A DNA stretch of 64,000 nucleotides, taken from positions 2,010,001 through 2,074,000 of the forward strand of contig NC_013159.1 of assembly GCF_000023865.1 (NCBI RefSeq), in the 5' to 3' direction. This DNA is from Saccharomonospora viridis DSM 43017. Its GTDB lineage: Bacteria; Actinomycetota; Actinomycetes; Mycobacteriales; Pseudonocardiaceae. Position 1 is the first letter of the stretch. Each line of letters opens with the position of its first letter. The notes under the pieces are model-generated. The model was not told the origin of the DNA, ran no database searches, and was given only the letters and a program-made list of their open reading frames with translations. Of this stretch, positions 25,729 to 34,731 are shown piece after piece. The position numbers were made by a program, and so were the translations under genes.

Positions 25729-26295
25729 TCACCAGTGCTTACGTAGCCCGTCGAACAGGGCGCGGATGGCGAGCGTCGGATCGAACTCGGGATCGGGCAG
25801 CGTGCATTGGTAGAACAACAGACCGTCCAGCAGGGCGCGCAGGGTCGCGAAATCACGTTCCGGGTGCGGCGAACCCAACTGTTCGAGCCAGGACGCGCCC
25901 CAGGTCAGCAGCGTGTCCCTGCGGGACTCCACCTGGCGACGCAGGTGTTCGTGGTGCGCGGCCTCCAGGAAGATCGAGTGCCGGGCGAGTGTGGAGATCC
26001 GCGCGGCGGCGGCCAATTCCACCACGAACTGGGTCACGGCGTCGATGAACGCGTCCGGGGTCAAGGTGATGTTGCTCAGGTCCGCGGAGAACAAACCCCA
26101 CGCCTGTTCGTCCTGGGCGACGAGGCGGTCGAGCACGCCCGCCACGAGCGCTTCGCGGTTGCGGAAGTAGTTGGAGGTGGAACCCTCGGGCAGGCGTGCC
26201 TCGGCGTCGACGGCCCGGTGGGTGAGTTGCCGCATTCCGCGGGTGCCGAGGACGCGGATGGCGGCGTCGAGTACCTGGTCCCTGCGCGTGGTCAC
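25729..26295 (-). CDS. TetR family repressor
   Basis: This 188-residue protein has the TetR helix-turn-helix at residues 5-50 (DQVLDAAIRVLGTRGMRQLTHRAVDAEARLPEGSTSNYFRN) and a helical C-terminal domain. It starts with GTG at 26295 and is divergent from a flavin monooxygenase 54 bases away. Two identical-arm operators (ACTAC-N4-GTAGT) fill that gap, so it very probably represses both genes and releases when a substrate of the monooxygenase is present. Confidence 0.87.
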   Translation of the reverse strand: MTTRRDQVLDAAIRVLGTRGMRQLTHRAVDAEARLPEGSTSNYFRNREALVAGVLDRLVAQDEQAWGLFSADLSNITLTPDAFIDAVTQFVVELAAAARISTLARHSIFLEAAHHEHLRRQVESRRDTLLTWGASWLEQLGSPHPERDFATLRALLDGLLFYQCTLPDPEFDPTLAIRALFDGLRKHW

Positions 26296-26303
26296 AGTCG
26301 AAC

Positions 26304-26338
26304 ACTACACCCGTAGTCGAAGTTACTACTTCTGTAGT
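26304..26338. promoter_or_regulatory. Twin TetR operators ACTAC-N4-GTAGT
   Basis: ACTACACCCGTAGT (26304-26317) and ACTACTTCTGTAGT (26325-26338) have identical 5-bp arms and start exactly 21 bases apart, two helical turns, so two dimers would bind the same face of DNA. They lie in the 54-base gap between the divergent tetR-like and monooxygenase genes. Confidence 0.75.
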
Positions 26339-26349
26339 ACGGTTGCCTG

Positions 26350-27405
26350 ATGGAGGCACGGGTCATCGGTGGGGGAATCGGGGGACTGGCCGCCGCGGTC
26401 GGACTGACGCGGACGGGCTGGCAGGTGACGGTCGACGAGCGGGCGACCGCGCTGTCGGACGACGGCACGGGACTGGGCATGTGGCCGCAGGCGGTGGCCG
26501 CGCTCGGTCAGCTCGGGCTGGCCGACGAACTCCGACGCCGGGGCGCCCCACAGGAACCGGGATCGATCCTGCGTCCCGACGGACGTCGCCTCGTCACCGT
26601 CGACACCGAACGTCTCCGGCGCCGCACCGGGGAGACGGTGTACGTCGTGCCGCGACCGCAGTTGCTCACGCTGTTGTTCGAGGCGCTGCCCGAGGGCACG
26701 GTGCGTTTCGGTCGGCCGGGCCCCGATCCGCTCGAATGCGACGCCGACGTGGTGGTCGGCGCGGACGGTGCCCACAGCGCGGTGCGGACTCGGCTGTTCG
26801 GCCCGACCTACGCCCTGCGTCCCACGGGATACACGGTGTGGCGCGGAGTGGCGGCGACCGGGGTGGAGCAGGCCGGGGAAGTATGGGGGCCCGCCGCCAA
26901 ATTCGGATACTCGCCGCTACGGAACGGACGCACCAACTTCTACGCCGTCCTGCCGACCCCGACGGAACGACGGAGTCCGGACGTGGAGTGGGAATTGCTG
27001 TGGCACCGGTTCGGGCGGTGGGCCGAACCGGTGCCGAGTGTGCTGCGCAGCGCCGATCCGGCGCGGGCGCTGCGGCACTCGCTGACCCACCTCGCCCCGG
27101 CGTTGCCCCGCTACGTCACCGGGCGCACGGCGCTGCTCGGCGACGCCGCCCACACCATGACCCCCGACCTCGGCCAGGGCGCGTGTCAGGCGTTGCTCGA
27201 CGGACTGGTCCTGGCTCGATGCCTGGCGAACGTGTCATCCCGCGCCGAGGTCCCCGCCGCCTTGGCCGACTACGACCGGCTGCGGCGGAGACCGACCCAA
27301 CGCATCGCGGCGGCCTCCCGTTGGCTGGGGCGGCTCAGCGTCCTCCGGCACGGCACCGGGGTCCGCGACGCCGTGGTGACAGCGGCGGGGAAGCTGGTCG
27401 AATAG
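26350..27405 (+). CDS. FAD-dependent monooxygenase
   Basis: The 351-residue class A flavin monooxygenase has VIGGGIGGLAAAVGL at residues 5-19 for FAD, VVVGADGAHSAVRTRLFG near residue 135-152, and GRTALLGDAAHTMTPDLGQGACQALLDG near residue 258. It is compact compared with MhpA-like enzymes and resembles salicylate-hydroxylase/zeaxanthin-epoxidase-type enzymes that modify aromatics, antibiotics or polyketides. The divergent TetR gene and twin operators point to substrate-induced expression, typical of detoxification (inference). It ends 24 bases from the convergent recombinase gene. Confidence 0.85.
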   Translation: MEARVIGGGIGGLAAAVGLTRTGWQVTVDERATALSDDGTGLGMWPQAVAALGQLGLADELRRRGAPQEPGSILRPDGRRLVTVDTERLRRRTGETVYVVPRPQLLTLLFEALPEGTVRFGRPGPDPLECDADVVVGADGAHSAVRTRLFGPTYALRPTGYTVWRGVAATGVEQAGEVWGPAAKFGYSPLRNGRTNFYAVLPTPTERRSPDVEWELLWHRFGRWAEPVPSVLRSADPARALRHSLTHLAPALPRYVTGRTALLGDAAHTMTPDLGQGACQALLDGLVLARCLANVSSRAEVPAALADYDRLRRRPTQRIAAASRWLGRLSVLRHGTGVRDAVVTAAGKLVE

Positions 27406-27429
27406 CGCCTGCCGTGGTGGGACGGCTCG

Positions 27430-28539
27430 TCAGTCCAGTTCCGCCGCGGCTTCGGCGAGGTCGGCGACCAGCGAGAACGACAGGGCGGCATCCCGCTGCA
27501 CGCTGTTGCGGCGTTCCCAGTAGCCCCGCGTGGTGGAGGCGTGCGCGTGTCCGGCCCACTCCTGCACCTCCTGCAATGGCTTGGCTTTGTCCAGCAGGTT
27601 GGTGATGGCTGTGGCGCGCAGCACGTGTGGGGTGACCTTCTGCGGTTGCGGCAGTCGGGCGTGGCGGGCGAGCCGGCGCGTGATGCTGATGAGCTGGTGC
27701 CGGTCGCGGCGCTGCCCCGTGCGCGGGTGGACCAACACCGGTCCGCGGTCACGGTCGCCGAGATAGGCGTCGAGGTGCCGGACGGCGGCGTCGCTGAGTC
27801 TGCGGCGCACCCACCGTCCACCTTTGCGCTCCACCGACAACACGGGAGGCACCTGGGAGCGGTCGAGGTTCTCGATGTCGAGCGAGACCACTTCGGACTC
27901 CCGGAGACCCTGTACGAACAGCAGCTCGAACACCAGGTGATCCTCGGCGCTGCTGCACGCCTTCGCCAAGGCGGCGACCTCGGACAATTCGAGCACCCGT
28001 GTCGCACCGGGCGGACGGCCGTTGGTCGACGTTCCCAGCGGCGGGGCGTGCGTGGCCAGATGCACCGGGTTGTCCACGTCGAGCCGGTGCACTCGGCGGG
28101 CGTGTTCGAACAGTGACGACAACGCGGACAGGTAGCGGCGTTGGGTCCGCGCCGACCATCCTCTGCTCTTGGCGTACAACGACCAGGCGGTCACCGTGTC
28201 GAACGTCAGATCGGTCAGCAAGGCGACCGGGGACCGGCCGGTGCTGGAGGCGAGCCATTCGGCGATCCGCAGGATGTCGTCGGCGTAGCCGCGTTTGGTG
28301 TCCAGGGAACGTCGCTGATAACTGGACAACCAGTGCAACACCACACCGAAAGTCGTGCGGTCCAGAACCCGGGACAACGCCTCCAGTCGTTCCACACCGA
28401 TGTCGGCGATCAATTGGTGCCGGATGGCCTCGTCCACGGCGTGGGCGGACAGGGGCCGTGCCGGCGGGGCGGGCCGAACGGGTTCCAACGCCGCATACCC
28501 TTGCGGGTCGACCCCAGGACCGGAGGCCGTCGTGGTCAT
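27430..28539 (-). CDS. Tyrosine recombinase/integrase
   Basis: The 369-residue protein is a complete tyrosine recombinase: a SAM-like core-binding domain at about residues 55-160 and a catalytic domain with Arg213 (GLRESEV), Lys239, His305 and Arg308 (HVLRAT), His331 and nucleophile Tyr340 (GHAHASTTRGYW). It would cut and rejoin DNA at a specific site. GAGGAGGAG precedes ATG 28539. No excisionase, tRNA, attachment repeat or other mobile gene is next to it, so it is an orphan: the remnant of an integrated element or a domesticated XerC-like enzyme. Confidence 0.85.
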   Translation of the reverse strand: MTTTASGPGVDPQGYAALEPVRPAPPARPLSAHAVDEAIRHQLIADIGVERLEALSRVLDRTTFGVVLHWLSSYQRRSLDTKRGYADDILRIAEWLASSTGRSPVALLTDLTFDTVTAWSLYAKSRGWSARTQRRYLSALSSLFEHARRVHRLDVDNPVHLATHAPPLGTSTNGRPPGATRVLELSEVAALAKACSSAEDHLVFELLFVQGLRESEVVSLDIENLDRSQVPPVLSVERKGGRWVRRRLSDAAVRHLDAYLGDRDRGPVLVHPRTGQRRDRHQLISITRRLARHARLPQPQKVTPHVLRATAITNLLDKAKPLQEVQEWAGHAHASTTRGYWERRNSVQRDAALSFSLVADLAEAAAELD

Positions 28540-28760
28540 GCTCCTCCTCGAATCTCCGACACCGGTACGGGATCGATCTTGCCAAGGCGGGTCCCGAGGG
28601 AGTCGGACGTCGGGCATCGAGGTCGCGGAAAAGACCGCGATCTCCACCGTGGTGTGAGGGTAGCGGCGGACGCCGGGGCGTGAGGACGCGGACACGCGCG
28701 CCCAGCGGTGGCCGCAGAATCTCCGGCCGAGGCGGCGACGGGGACTGCGTACCGAGAAGG

Positions 28761-28782
28761 CCCCCGCGGGCGCGGCCGGGGG
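28761..28782 (-). terminator. GC-rich hairpin after nrfD-like gene
   Basis: CCCCCG (28761-28766) and CGGGGG (28777-28782) can pair just beyond the stop of the membrane subunit gene on the minus strand. The stem is short and lacks a U-run. Confidence 0.35.
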
Positions 28783-28789
28783 TCGTGTT

Positions 28790-29863
28790 TCACCGTCCGG
28801 GCTGGTCGATCTTCGCCGTGTCCCGCTCCTCGAGGCGTTGGCGTTGCGGCACCACGACGTACTCCGGGTCGACCGTGCTCGCCACACCGGCCTCGAACAC
28901 GGCGAGCCGTTGGAGGAGACTGCCACCGAGCAGCGCCAATCCGGACAGTGCGGCGGCGATGCGGTTTCGGCCGCCCGCGAACAGGGTTCCGGCCGCCCCC
29001 GCGACGGTGAGACGATGCGACCAGGACCGGAGCCTGCCGGGACGGCCACGGGTGTACGCGCGGCCGACGAAACCGAGGTGGCGGTCCATGAGTTTCGAGG
29101 CGAGCAGTTCGAACGCCGCTCCCGTGACGGCGAACGTGCGCGCGGGCCCGGCCTCGTCGACCGGGGTGAGAAGCTGCGCGAGACCTCCGGCGCTGGCCGC
29201 GGCCGACCCGGTGAACACGAAGGGAAGATGGCGCTGGGCGCCGTGCCACGCGGGCACGGCCGTTTGGGACACCAACACGGCGGTGTAGGACGCCAGGGCG
29301 GGGGCCAGCAGCGCCGCGGACAAGCCCGCGGGGCGGGCCGTGAGCCGCAGAAGGCGGCCCAGGAACGTGCCGCGGAACCGCTTCGGGAGCAGTTCGGCCA
29401 CCGCGGCGAGCCCCGCGCCCGGTCCGAACCCGACGAGCACCCAGGTCCCCATGCTCATCGGGGAGGTGGGCTTGGCCACCCGGAGCATGTGATGGAACCG
29501 TTCCGGACGGCCGAGGTCGACGATGAGCAGATACGTGCTCAACCCCAGGTTGGCGAGTGCGCTCAGCCGACCGACCCGACGAAGCACCGGACGTGCGGTG
29601 AGATCCGCTCCCGCCGCCAGGGCTGCCGACCCGGCGGCCAGTCCACCGGTGAAGAAGTAAGCCGGGATCTTCTGATCCCACACCGGTGGTTTGATGACCG
29701 GACGGCCGTAGTAGGACCGGAACTCGGCACGCGGCACGGACGTCGGTTCACGACCGCCGTCGTCGTCCCGCCGTTGACGGCCGCCCCGGAACATCTGGGC
29801 ATGGATGTCATCGGCTTCCACATCGCTACGCGGCTCGCGCAACAGTCGTTCCCGATCGGTCAT
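28790..29863 (-). CDS. NrfD/PsrC-like membrane subunit of formate dehydrogenase
   Basis: The 357-residue membrane protein has a hydrophilic N-terminus of about 55 residues and then eight to nine hydrophobic helices, with the NrfD features KPPVWDQKIPAYFFTGGLAAGSAALAAGA and LIVDLGRPERFHHMLRVAKPTSPMSMGTWVL. NrfD/PsrC subunits anchor iron-sulphur and molybdenum subunits and pass electrons to quinone without haem. It starts one base after the stop of the iron-sulphur subunit with GGGGA upstream, so the three genes form one operon. Confidence 0.87.
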   Translation of the reverse strand: MTDRERLLREPRSDVEADDIHAQMFRGGRQRRDDDGGREPTSVPRAEFRSYYGRPVIKPPVWDQKIPAYFFTGGLAAGSAALAAGADLTARPVLRRVGRLSALANLGLSTYLLIVDLGRPERFHHMLRVAKPTSPMSMGTWVLVGFGPGAGLAAVAELLPKRFRGTFLGRLLRLTARPAGLSAALLAPALASYTAVLVSQTAVPAWHGAQRHLPFVFTGSAAASAGGLAQLLTPVDEAGPARTFAVTGAAFELLASKLMDRHLGFVGRAYTRGRPGRLRSWSHRLTVAGAAGTLFAGGRNRIAAALSGLALLGGSLLQRLAVFEAGVASTVDPEYVVVPQRQRLEERDTAKIDQPGR

Positions 29864-29864
29864 G

Positions 29865-30878
29865 TCATCCCCGCCTTGCGAACGCCGACACGGCCGCGGC
29901 GAGGAACGCCGAGGCCGCCAATCCCGCGTACCTCCACATGTTCGGCAGGTCCCGCGTCGGGACCACGGGGTCCGGTGGCAGCCCGTACACCTCCGGTTCG
30001 TCGAGCAGGAGGAAGAACGCGCCGTCCCCGCCCACGCCGTCCTCCGGGTCGTGCCCGTACAGCCGCGCTTCGGTGACACCGAGGTCGTGTAGTTGGTCCA
30101 CCCGTCGTGCGGCGCGTTCCCGCAACTCGTCCAACGGTCCGAACTGGATCGAGTCGGTCGGGCACGCCTTGGCGCACGCGGGTTCGAGGCCGTCCCGCAA
30201 CCTGTCGTAGCACAGTGTGCACTTCCAGGCGCGGCCATCGCCCTCACGTCTGTCGATGACGCCGTAGGGACAGGCGGACACGCAGTAGCCGCAGCCGTTG
30301 CAGATGTCCTGTTGGACCACGACCGTGCCGAACTCGGTGCGGAACAACGCCCCCGTGGGACACACGTCGAGGCAGCCCGCGTGAGTGCAGTGTTTGCACA
30401 CGTCCGAACTCATCAACCACCGGAATTCGGTGCGACCCTCGGTCCCCGTGTTCGCGCCGGGGAGTTCGAAGGACGGCATGCCCAGATTCACGGGTCTGGT
30501 CCCCAGCCGGCCACCGCGCTGTTCGTCCTGCAGCAGGGCGGATTCGGCGGCGTCGGCGGATGCCTGACTGCCCGACGGCCCGGTGGGGAGGCCGAGCAGG
30601 CCGGTGTCCTGCCCGCCGAGTGGGCGCTCCTGCTCGATGAACGCGACGTGTCGCCAGGAGTTGGCTCCCAGCATGCCGGTGTTGTCGAACGACATGCCCA
30701 ACAGGTCGAACCCGTCGTCCGGCACCAGGTTCCATTCCTTGCACGCCACCTCGCACGCCTTGCAGCCGATGCAGATGGACGTGTCGGTGAAGAAACCGAC
30801 CCGCGGTGGGTGTTCCCGGTACCCCGCGTCGGCGGCGGGATCGTCGAGCGGTCCGTACAGGCTGTTGTCGGAGATCAT
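29865..30878 (-). CDS. Formate dehydrogenase iron-sulphur (beta) subunit
   Basis: This 337-residue electron-transfer subunit has four ferredoxin-like cysteine groups: CIGCKACEVAC, CKHCTHAGCLDVC, CNGCGYCVSAC and CTLCYDRLRDGLEPACAKAC, enough for four [4Fe-4S] clusters, as in FdnH/FdhB. A single C-terminal hydrophobic helix (MWRYAGLAASAFLAAAVSAF) anchors it. It contains an insertion with QERPLGGQDTGLLG between the first two groups. Its ATG overlaps the stop of the alpha subunit as ATGA, and a GGAGGG site precedes it. Confidence 0.92.
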   Translation of the reverse strand: MISDNSLYGPLDDPAADAGYREHPPRVGFFTDTSICIGCKACEVACKEWNLVPDDGFDLLGMSFDNTGMLGANSWRHVAFIEQERPLGGQDTGLLGLPTGPSGSQASADAAESALLQDEQRGGRLGTRPVNLGMPSFELPGANTGTEGRTEFRWLMSSDVCKHCTHAGCLDVCPTGALFRTEFGTVVVQQDICNGCGYCVSACPYGVIDRREGDGRAWKCTLCYDRLRDGLEPACAKACPTDSIQFGPLDELRERAARRVDQLHDLGVTEARLYGHDPEDGVGGDGAFFLLLDEPEVYGLPPDPVVPTRDLPNMWRYAGLAASAFLAAAVSAFARRG

Positions 30879-33800
30879 CGTCCCTCCGAGGTTCCGGACA
30901 CGTCGCCGCGCGGTTCGGTGTGGGCCACGTCGATGTTGGTGGCGAGCCTGGTGCCTGTCTCGATGGTGATCCCGGCGCGGCGACGATAGTCGGCCACGTA
31001 CTCCAGCAACCGTCGTCCTCGTGGGCGGCGGCCGGGCCGGATGTCGCACGTGGTGACCTTGCTCTCCTGGATGAACACGTTGGGATCGAGTACGACGCCG
31101 ATCAGGTCGTTCACCATGTCGCCTTTCACCAGGCCGAGGTGCCCCCAGTGATAAGGCATCCACACCTGGTGGATCACCCGGTCGTGGATGCGCAGGGGGA
31201 CCATGCGGTCGGTGACGACCACGCGCGCCTCGATCGCCGTTCGACTGGTGATCACGTGTGCCCAGCCCATGTGTTGGAGTCGCCGTTCGGCCGCTAACTC
31301 GGGGGAGACCTCCACGAACAGCTCCGGTTGGAGTTCCGACAGGTACGGCAACTGGCGACTCATCCCGCCTGCGGTGTGGTGTTCGGTCAACCGCGCCGCG
31401 GTGAAGACGAACGGGAACACCTCCGAATGCGACTCCGGGGGAGCCGGGTTGGACGGGTTGTCCAAGCGGCCGTAGACCTGGCGGGTCGGGTTGCCCTGCT
31501 GCCCGTACAGCAGGTTGCGTACGGGGGATTCGTGTGGCTCGTAGTGCGTGGGCAGGGGACCGTCCTGCAATCCGTTCGGCGCGAACAGCCAGCCCTTGCC
31601 GTCCGCCTGCATGATGAACGGGTCGTCGCCCCGTAGTGCCTCGGGTCCGACCGCGCCGTCGGGTGGGCGATAGTCCGGCGGTTTGTGCTTTTCGAAGTCC
31701 GGCTCGTCGTAGCCGGTCCATTCCCCGCGTTCGGCGTCCCACCACACCAGTGCCTTGCGTTCGCTCCACGGTCGGCCTTGGGGGTCGGCCGACGCGCGGT
31801 TGTACAGGACCCGCCGGTTCATCGGCCAGGTCCAACCCCATTCGAGCTCGTACTGCTGCTGGTCCAGCCGGGACAGCCGACGTGCCGCCTGGTTGACCCC
31901 GTCGGCGAACACCCCGCTGTAGATCCAACAGCCGCACGAGGTGCTGCCGTCCGGTTTGAGGTCGGTGTAGCCGTTGACGACCCGCCCCGTGTTCAGGTCG
32001 TAGCCGTTGATGTGTCGCAGCACGTCCTCGGCGGACGGTTCGTCCCCCTCCATCTCGTAGTCCCATGCCAGATCCAGCAGGGGGCGATCCCGTTCGTCGG
32101 TGGAGTCGGCGAGTTTCTCCTTGAGCAGCCGTCCGAGGTGGTAGAAGAACCACAGTTCGGACCGTTGGTCGCCGCGTGGTTCGACGGCTTTGTCACGCCA
32201 CTGCAGCATGCGCTGGGTCTGGGTGAAGGTGCCCGATTTCTCGACGTGGGAGGCGGCGGGGAAGAAGAACACCTCCGTGCGGCACCGGGTCGGATCGATC
32301 TCCCCGGTCTCGACCTCCGGGGAGTCCTTCCAGAACGTCGCACTTTCGATCATGGCCAGGTCCCGGACGACCAGCCAGTCCAGGTTGGCCATGCCGAGGC
32401 GTTGGAGTCGGCCGTGTGCCGAGCCGACGGCAGGGTTCTGTCCGAGCAGGAAGTACCCGAAGACCTTGCCGTCGATCATGTCCATGACCGAGCGGTAGGT
32501 GCCGTGGTCGCCGTTGATCCGGGGCAGGTAGTCGAAGCAGAAGTCGTTGTCGGGGGTCGCCGCGTCGCCCCAGTACTCCTTCAGCAACGAGACCATGTAG
32601 CTGTCGGCGTTGCGCCAATAGCCCTTCTGCAGGTCGCCGGCCACGCTGTCCACGTACGCTCTCAGGTTCGGGTGGCTTTCGGCGTCCGGCATCGGCAGGT
32701 AGCCGGGCAGCAGGTTGAACAGGGTGGGGATGTCGGTCGACCCCTGGATGCTCGCGTGTCCGCGCAACGCGATGACCCCACCGCCGGGCCTGCCGATGTT
32801 GCCGAGCAGCAATTGGATGATCGACCCTGCTCGGATGAACTGCGCGCCGACGCTGTGTTGGGTCCAGCCCACGCTGTAGACCAGGGCCGCGGTGCGTTCC
32901 CGGCCGGAGTTCGACGTCCACGCCTTGCAGACCTTCAGGAACTGCTCGGCGGGGACACCGCAGGTCTTCTCGACCATCTCGGGGGTGTAGCGCGCGAAAT
33001 GGCGTTTGAGGGTCTGATACACGCACCGCGGGTGTTGCAGGGTCGGATCGGCCGCCAGTCGCCGTGCTCCCCCTTCGACCTTCGGGCCGCCGGAACCGTA
33101 TTGATACGCGGTGGTCTGTTGTTTGGCCTTCGCGCTCGTGTCCTCGAGGTCCTCGGTGCGGACGCTTTCGTACTGCCAGCTGGCGGAGCTGTACGAGGCG
33201 GTCTCCGGGTCGTATCCGCTGAACAGTCCGTCGAGGTCTTCTGTGTCCTGATACTCCTCCTTGAGGAGGAAGGAGGCGTTGGTGTACGCGGTGACGTACT
33301 CCCGGAAGTCCAGTTCGTTGGACAGGATGTAGTTGATCACGCCGCCGAGGAAGGCGATGTCCGATCCGGCGCGGATGGGGACGTACATGTCGGACAAGGC
33401 GCTGGTCCGTGTGAACCGGGGGTCGATGTGGATCACGGCGGCGCCTCGGGCCTTGGCTTCCATGACCCATTGGAAGCCGACGGGGTGGGCTTCCGCCATG
33501 TTGGAGCCCATGATGACGATGCAGTCTGAGTTGATCAGGTCTTGCTGGTAGTCCGTCGCGCCGCCGCGACCGAAGGAGGCTCCCAGACCGGGAACCGTGG
33601 CGGAGTGTCAAATCCGGGCTTGGTTCTCGATCTGCACGGCCCCCAGGGCGGTGAACAACTTCTTGATGAGGTAGTTCTCCTCGTTGTCCAGGGTCGCACC
33701 ACCCAGACTCGCGATCCCCATGGTGCGGCGTAGTCGGCGGCCGTGTTCGTCGGTCTCCTGCCAGCCCTTGTTCCGGGCGTCGAGCACCCTGTCGGCCACC

Positions 33801-34177
33801 ATGTCCATGGCCGTGTCGAGGTCGAGTTCCTGCCATTCGGTGGCGTAGGGCGCGCGGTAGAGGACCCGTTCCTCCCGTTGTGGTCCTGTCACCAGCTGTT
33901 TGCTGGCCGAACCCTTGGGACACAGTCGGCCTCGGGAGATGGGGCTACCGGGGTCGCCTTCGATTTGGACGACGCGTTCGTCTTTGACGTAGACCTTCTG
34001 TGCGCAACCGACGGCGCAGTACGGGCAGACGGAGTTGACCACTCGGTCGGCGGTCGCGGTTTTTGGGGTCAACTCCGCCGAGAACGTGGATTCTGCCGCG
34101 GCGCCCCTTCCCAAGGGGTCGTCTCCGGTCAGTTGCCGGTACACCGGCCACGAGCGGAGCCACTTCCCTAGGCCCAT
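30875..34177 (-). CDS. Selenocysteine-containing formate dehydrogenase alpha subunit
   Basis: The 1100-residue catalytic subunit oxidises formate to CO2 with a molybdopterin cofactor. The [4Fe-4S] ligands are Cys51, Cys54, Cys58 and Cys86 (CPYCAVGC, RLCPKG). Codon 190 is TGA at 33610-33608 inside the invariant active-site context ENQARI-U-HSATVPGLG, where the family has Sec or Cys followed by His. The frame stays open on both sides, and a bacterial SECIS hairpin follows, so TGA is read as selenocysteine rather than stop. There is no Tat signal, which suggests an inward-facing enzyme. AAGGAG precedes ATG 34177. Gene callers will split it into 33608-34177 and 30875-33511. Confidence 0.92.
33578..33596 (-). 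promoter_or_regulatory. Bacterial SECIS element
   Basis: In the mRNA, GGUUCCC and GGGAGCC pair over seven base pairs (one G-U) around a GGUCU loop, starting 11 bases after the UGA. The GGUCU loop is that of the E. coli fdhF SECIS bound by SelB, and the distance is right. The hairpin lies within codons for VPGLGA, so it is both coding and regulatory. Confidence 0.88.
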
Positions 34178-34731
34178 GGCACTCCTTGCCGAACGACGTC
34201 CGTCAACGCTGTCGGGCTGTTACCCACTCGGCCGGTGACCGAAACCGGGGAATCGGGCCGGGAGGTCGGGCATCCGCTTGTCGAGTGGCGCGACGTGTGC
34301 GGTGGTTCGTGTGGGGAGCGGGGCGGATGGGAACCGCAGGTGGTCGGCAAGAGGGGTGTGGCTCGTTCGTCGGCGGTACTCGTCTGTGGGTTCTCGTCAG
34401 GGCGGGGCAGTCGTGCGGCGCTTCTGCCCGTGGGGCAGGGCACGGAAGCTGACGTGGCGGTTTGTCTGCTTTGTCGAATATGAAGCCCTCGGCCGCGGAA
34501 GTGGCGAAGGCGACGAGGGCGGATCGTCACCCACGGTCATGCCACTGCCACCAATTATGTGTATAACGACCTATACAGCAGGGCTGTTTAGAGTAGAACT
34601 CCACCCGAACGTCTGAAACAGAACCCAACAAGCATCCAGAAAGCTCCAGAAGGCCGGTCGGCCTCGCTTGATCCGGATCGGATTCGATCTCGGCAGGTGG
34701 CGGCGGTGTAAGTGGGTTGCGGTTTAGGGAG
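34178..34731. other. Gene-free region upstream of formate dehydrogenase operon
   Basis: This stretch must contain the promoter of the minus-strand formate dehydrogenase operon and the start region of the acetyltransferase gene. I looked for a selenocysteine tRNA and for selA/selB/selD and saw none. The third GTATA-N6-TATAC copy is at 34561-34576. Confidence 0.45.
34559..34583. repeat. GTATA-N6-TATAC element, copy 3
   Basis: GTGTATAACGACCTATAC is followed by one variable base and GCAGGG, like the copy at 24234. The shared 25-base unit lies 10 kb from its twin, again in a gene-free, lower-GC patch. Confidence 0.7.

Noticed and set aside
31685-33529. 614-codon plus-strand frame opposite formate dehydrogenase
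   Set aside because: Antisense shadow of the molybdopterin subunit without recognisable motifs.
33608-33610. Stop codon splitting the formate dehydrogenase gene as evidence for a pseudogene
   Set aside because: Active-site position, open frame on both sides and a canonical SECIS hairpin make selenocysteine far more likely.
34178-34731. Selenocysteine tRNA upstream of the formate dehydrogenase operon
   Set aside because: No anticodon loop with TCA and no T-arm consensus with a matching long acceptor stem could be found.
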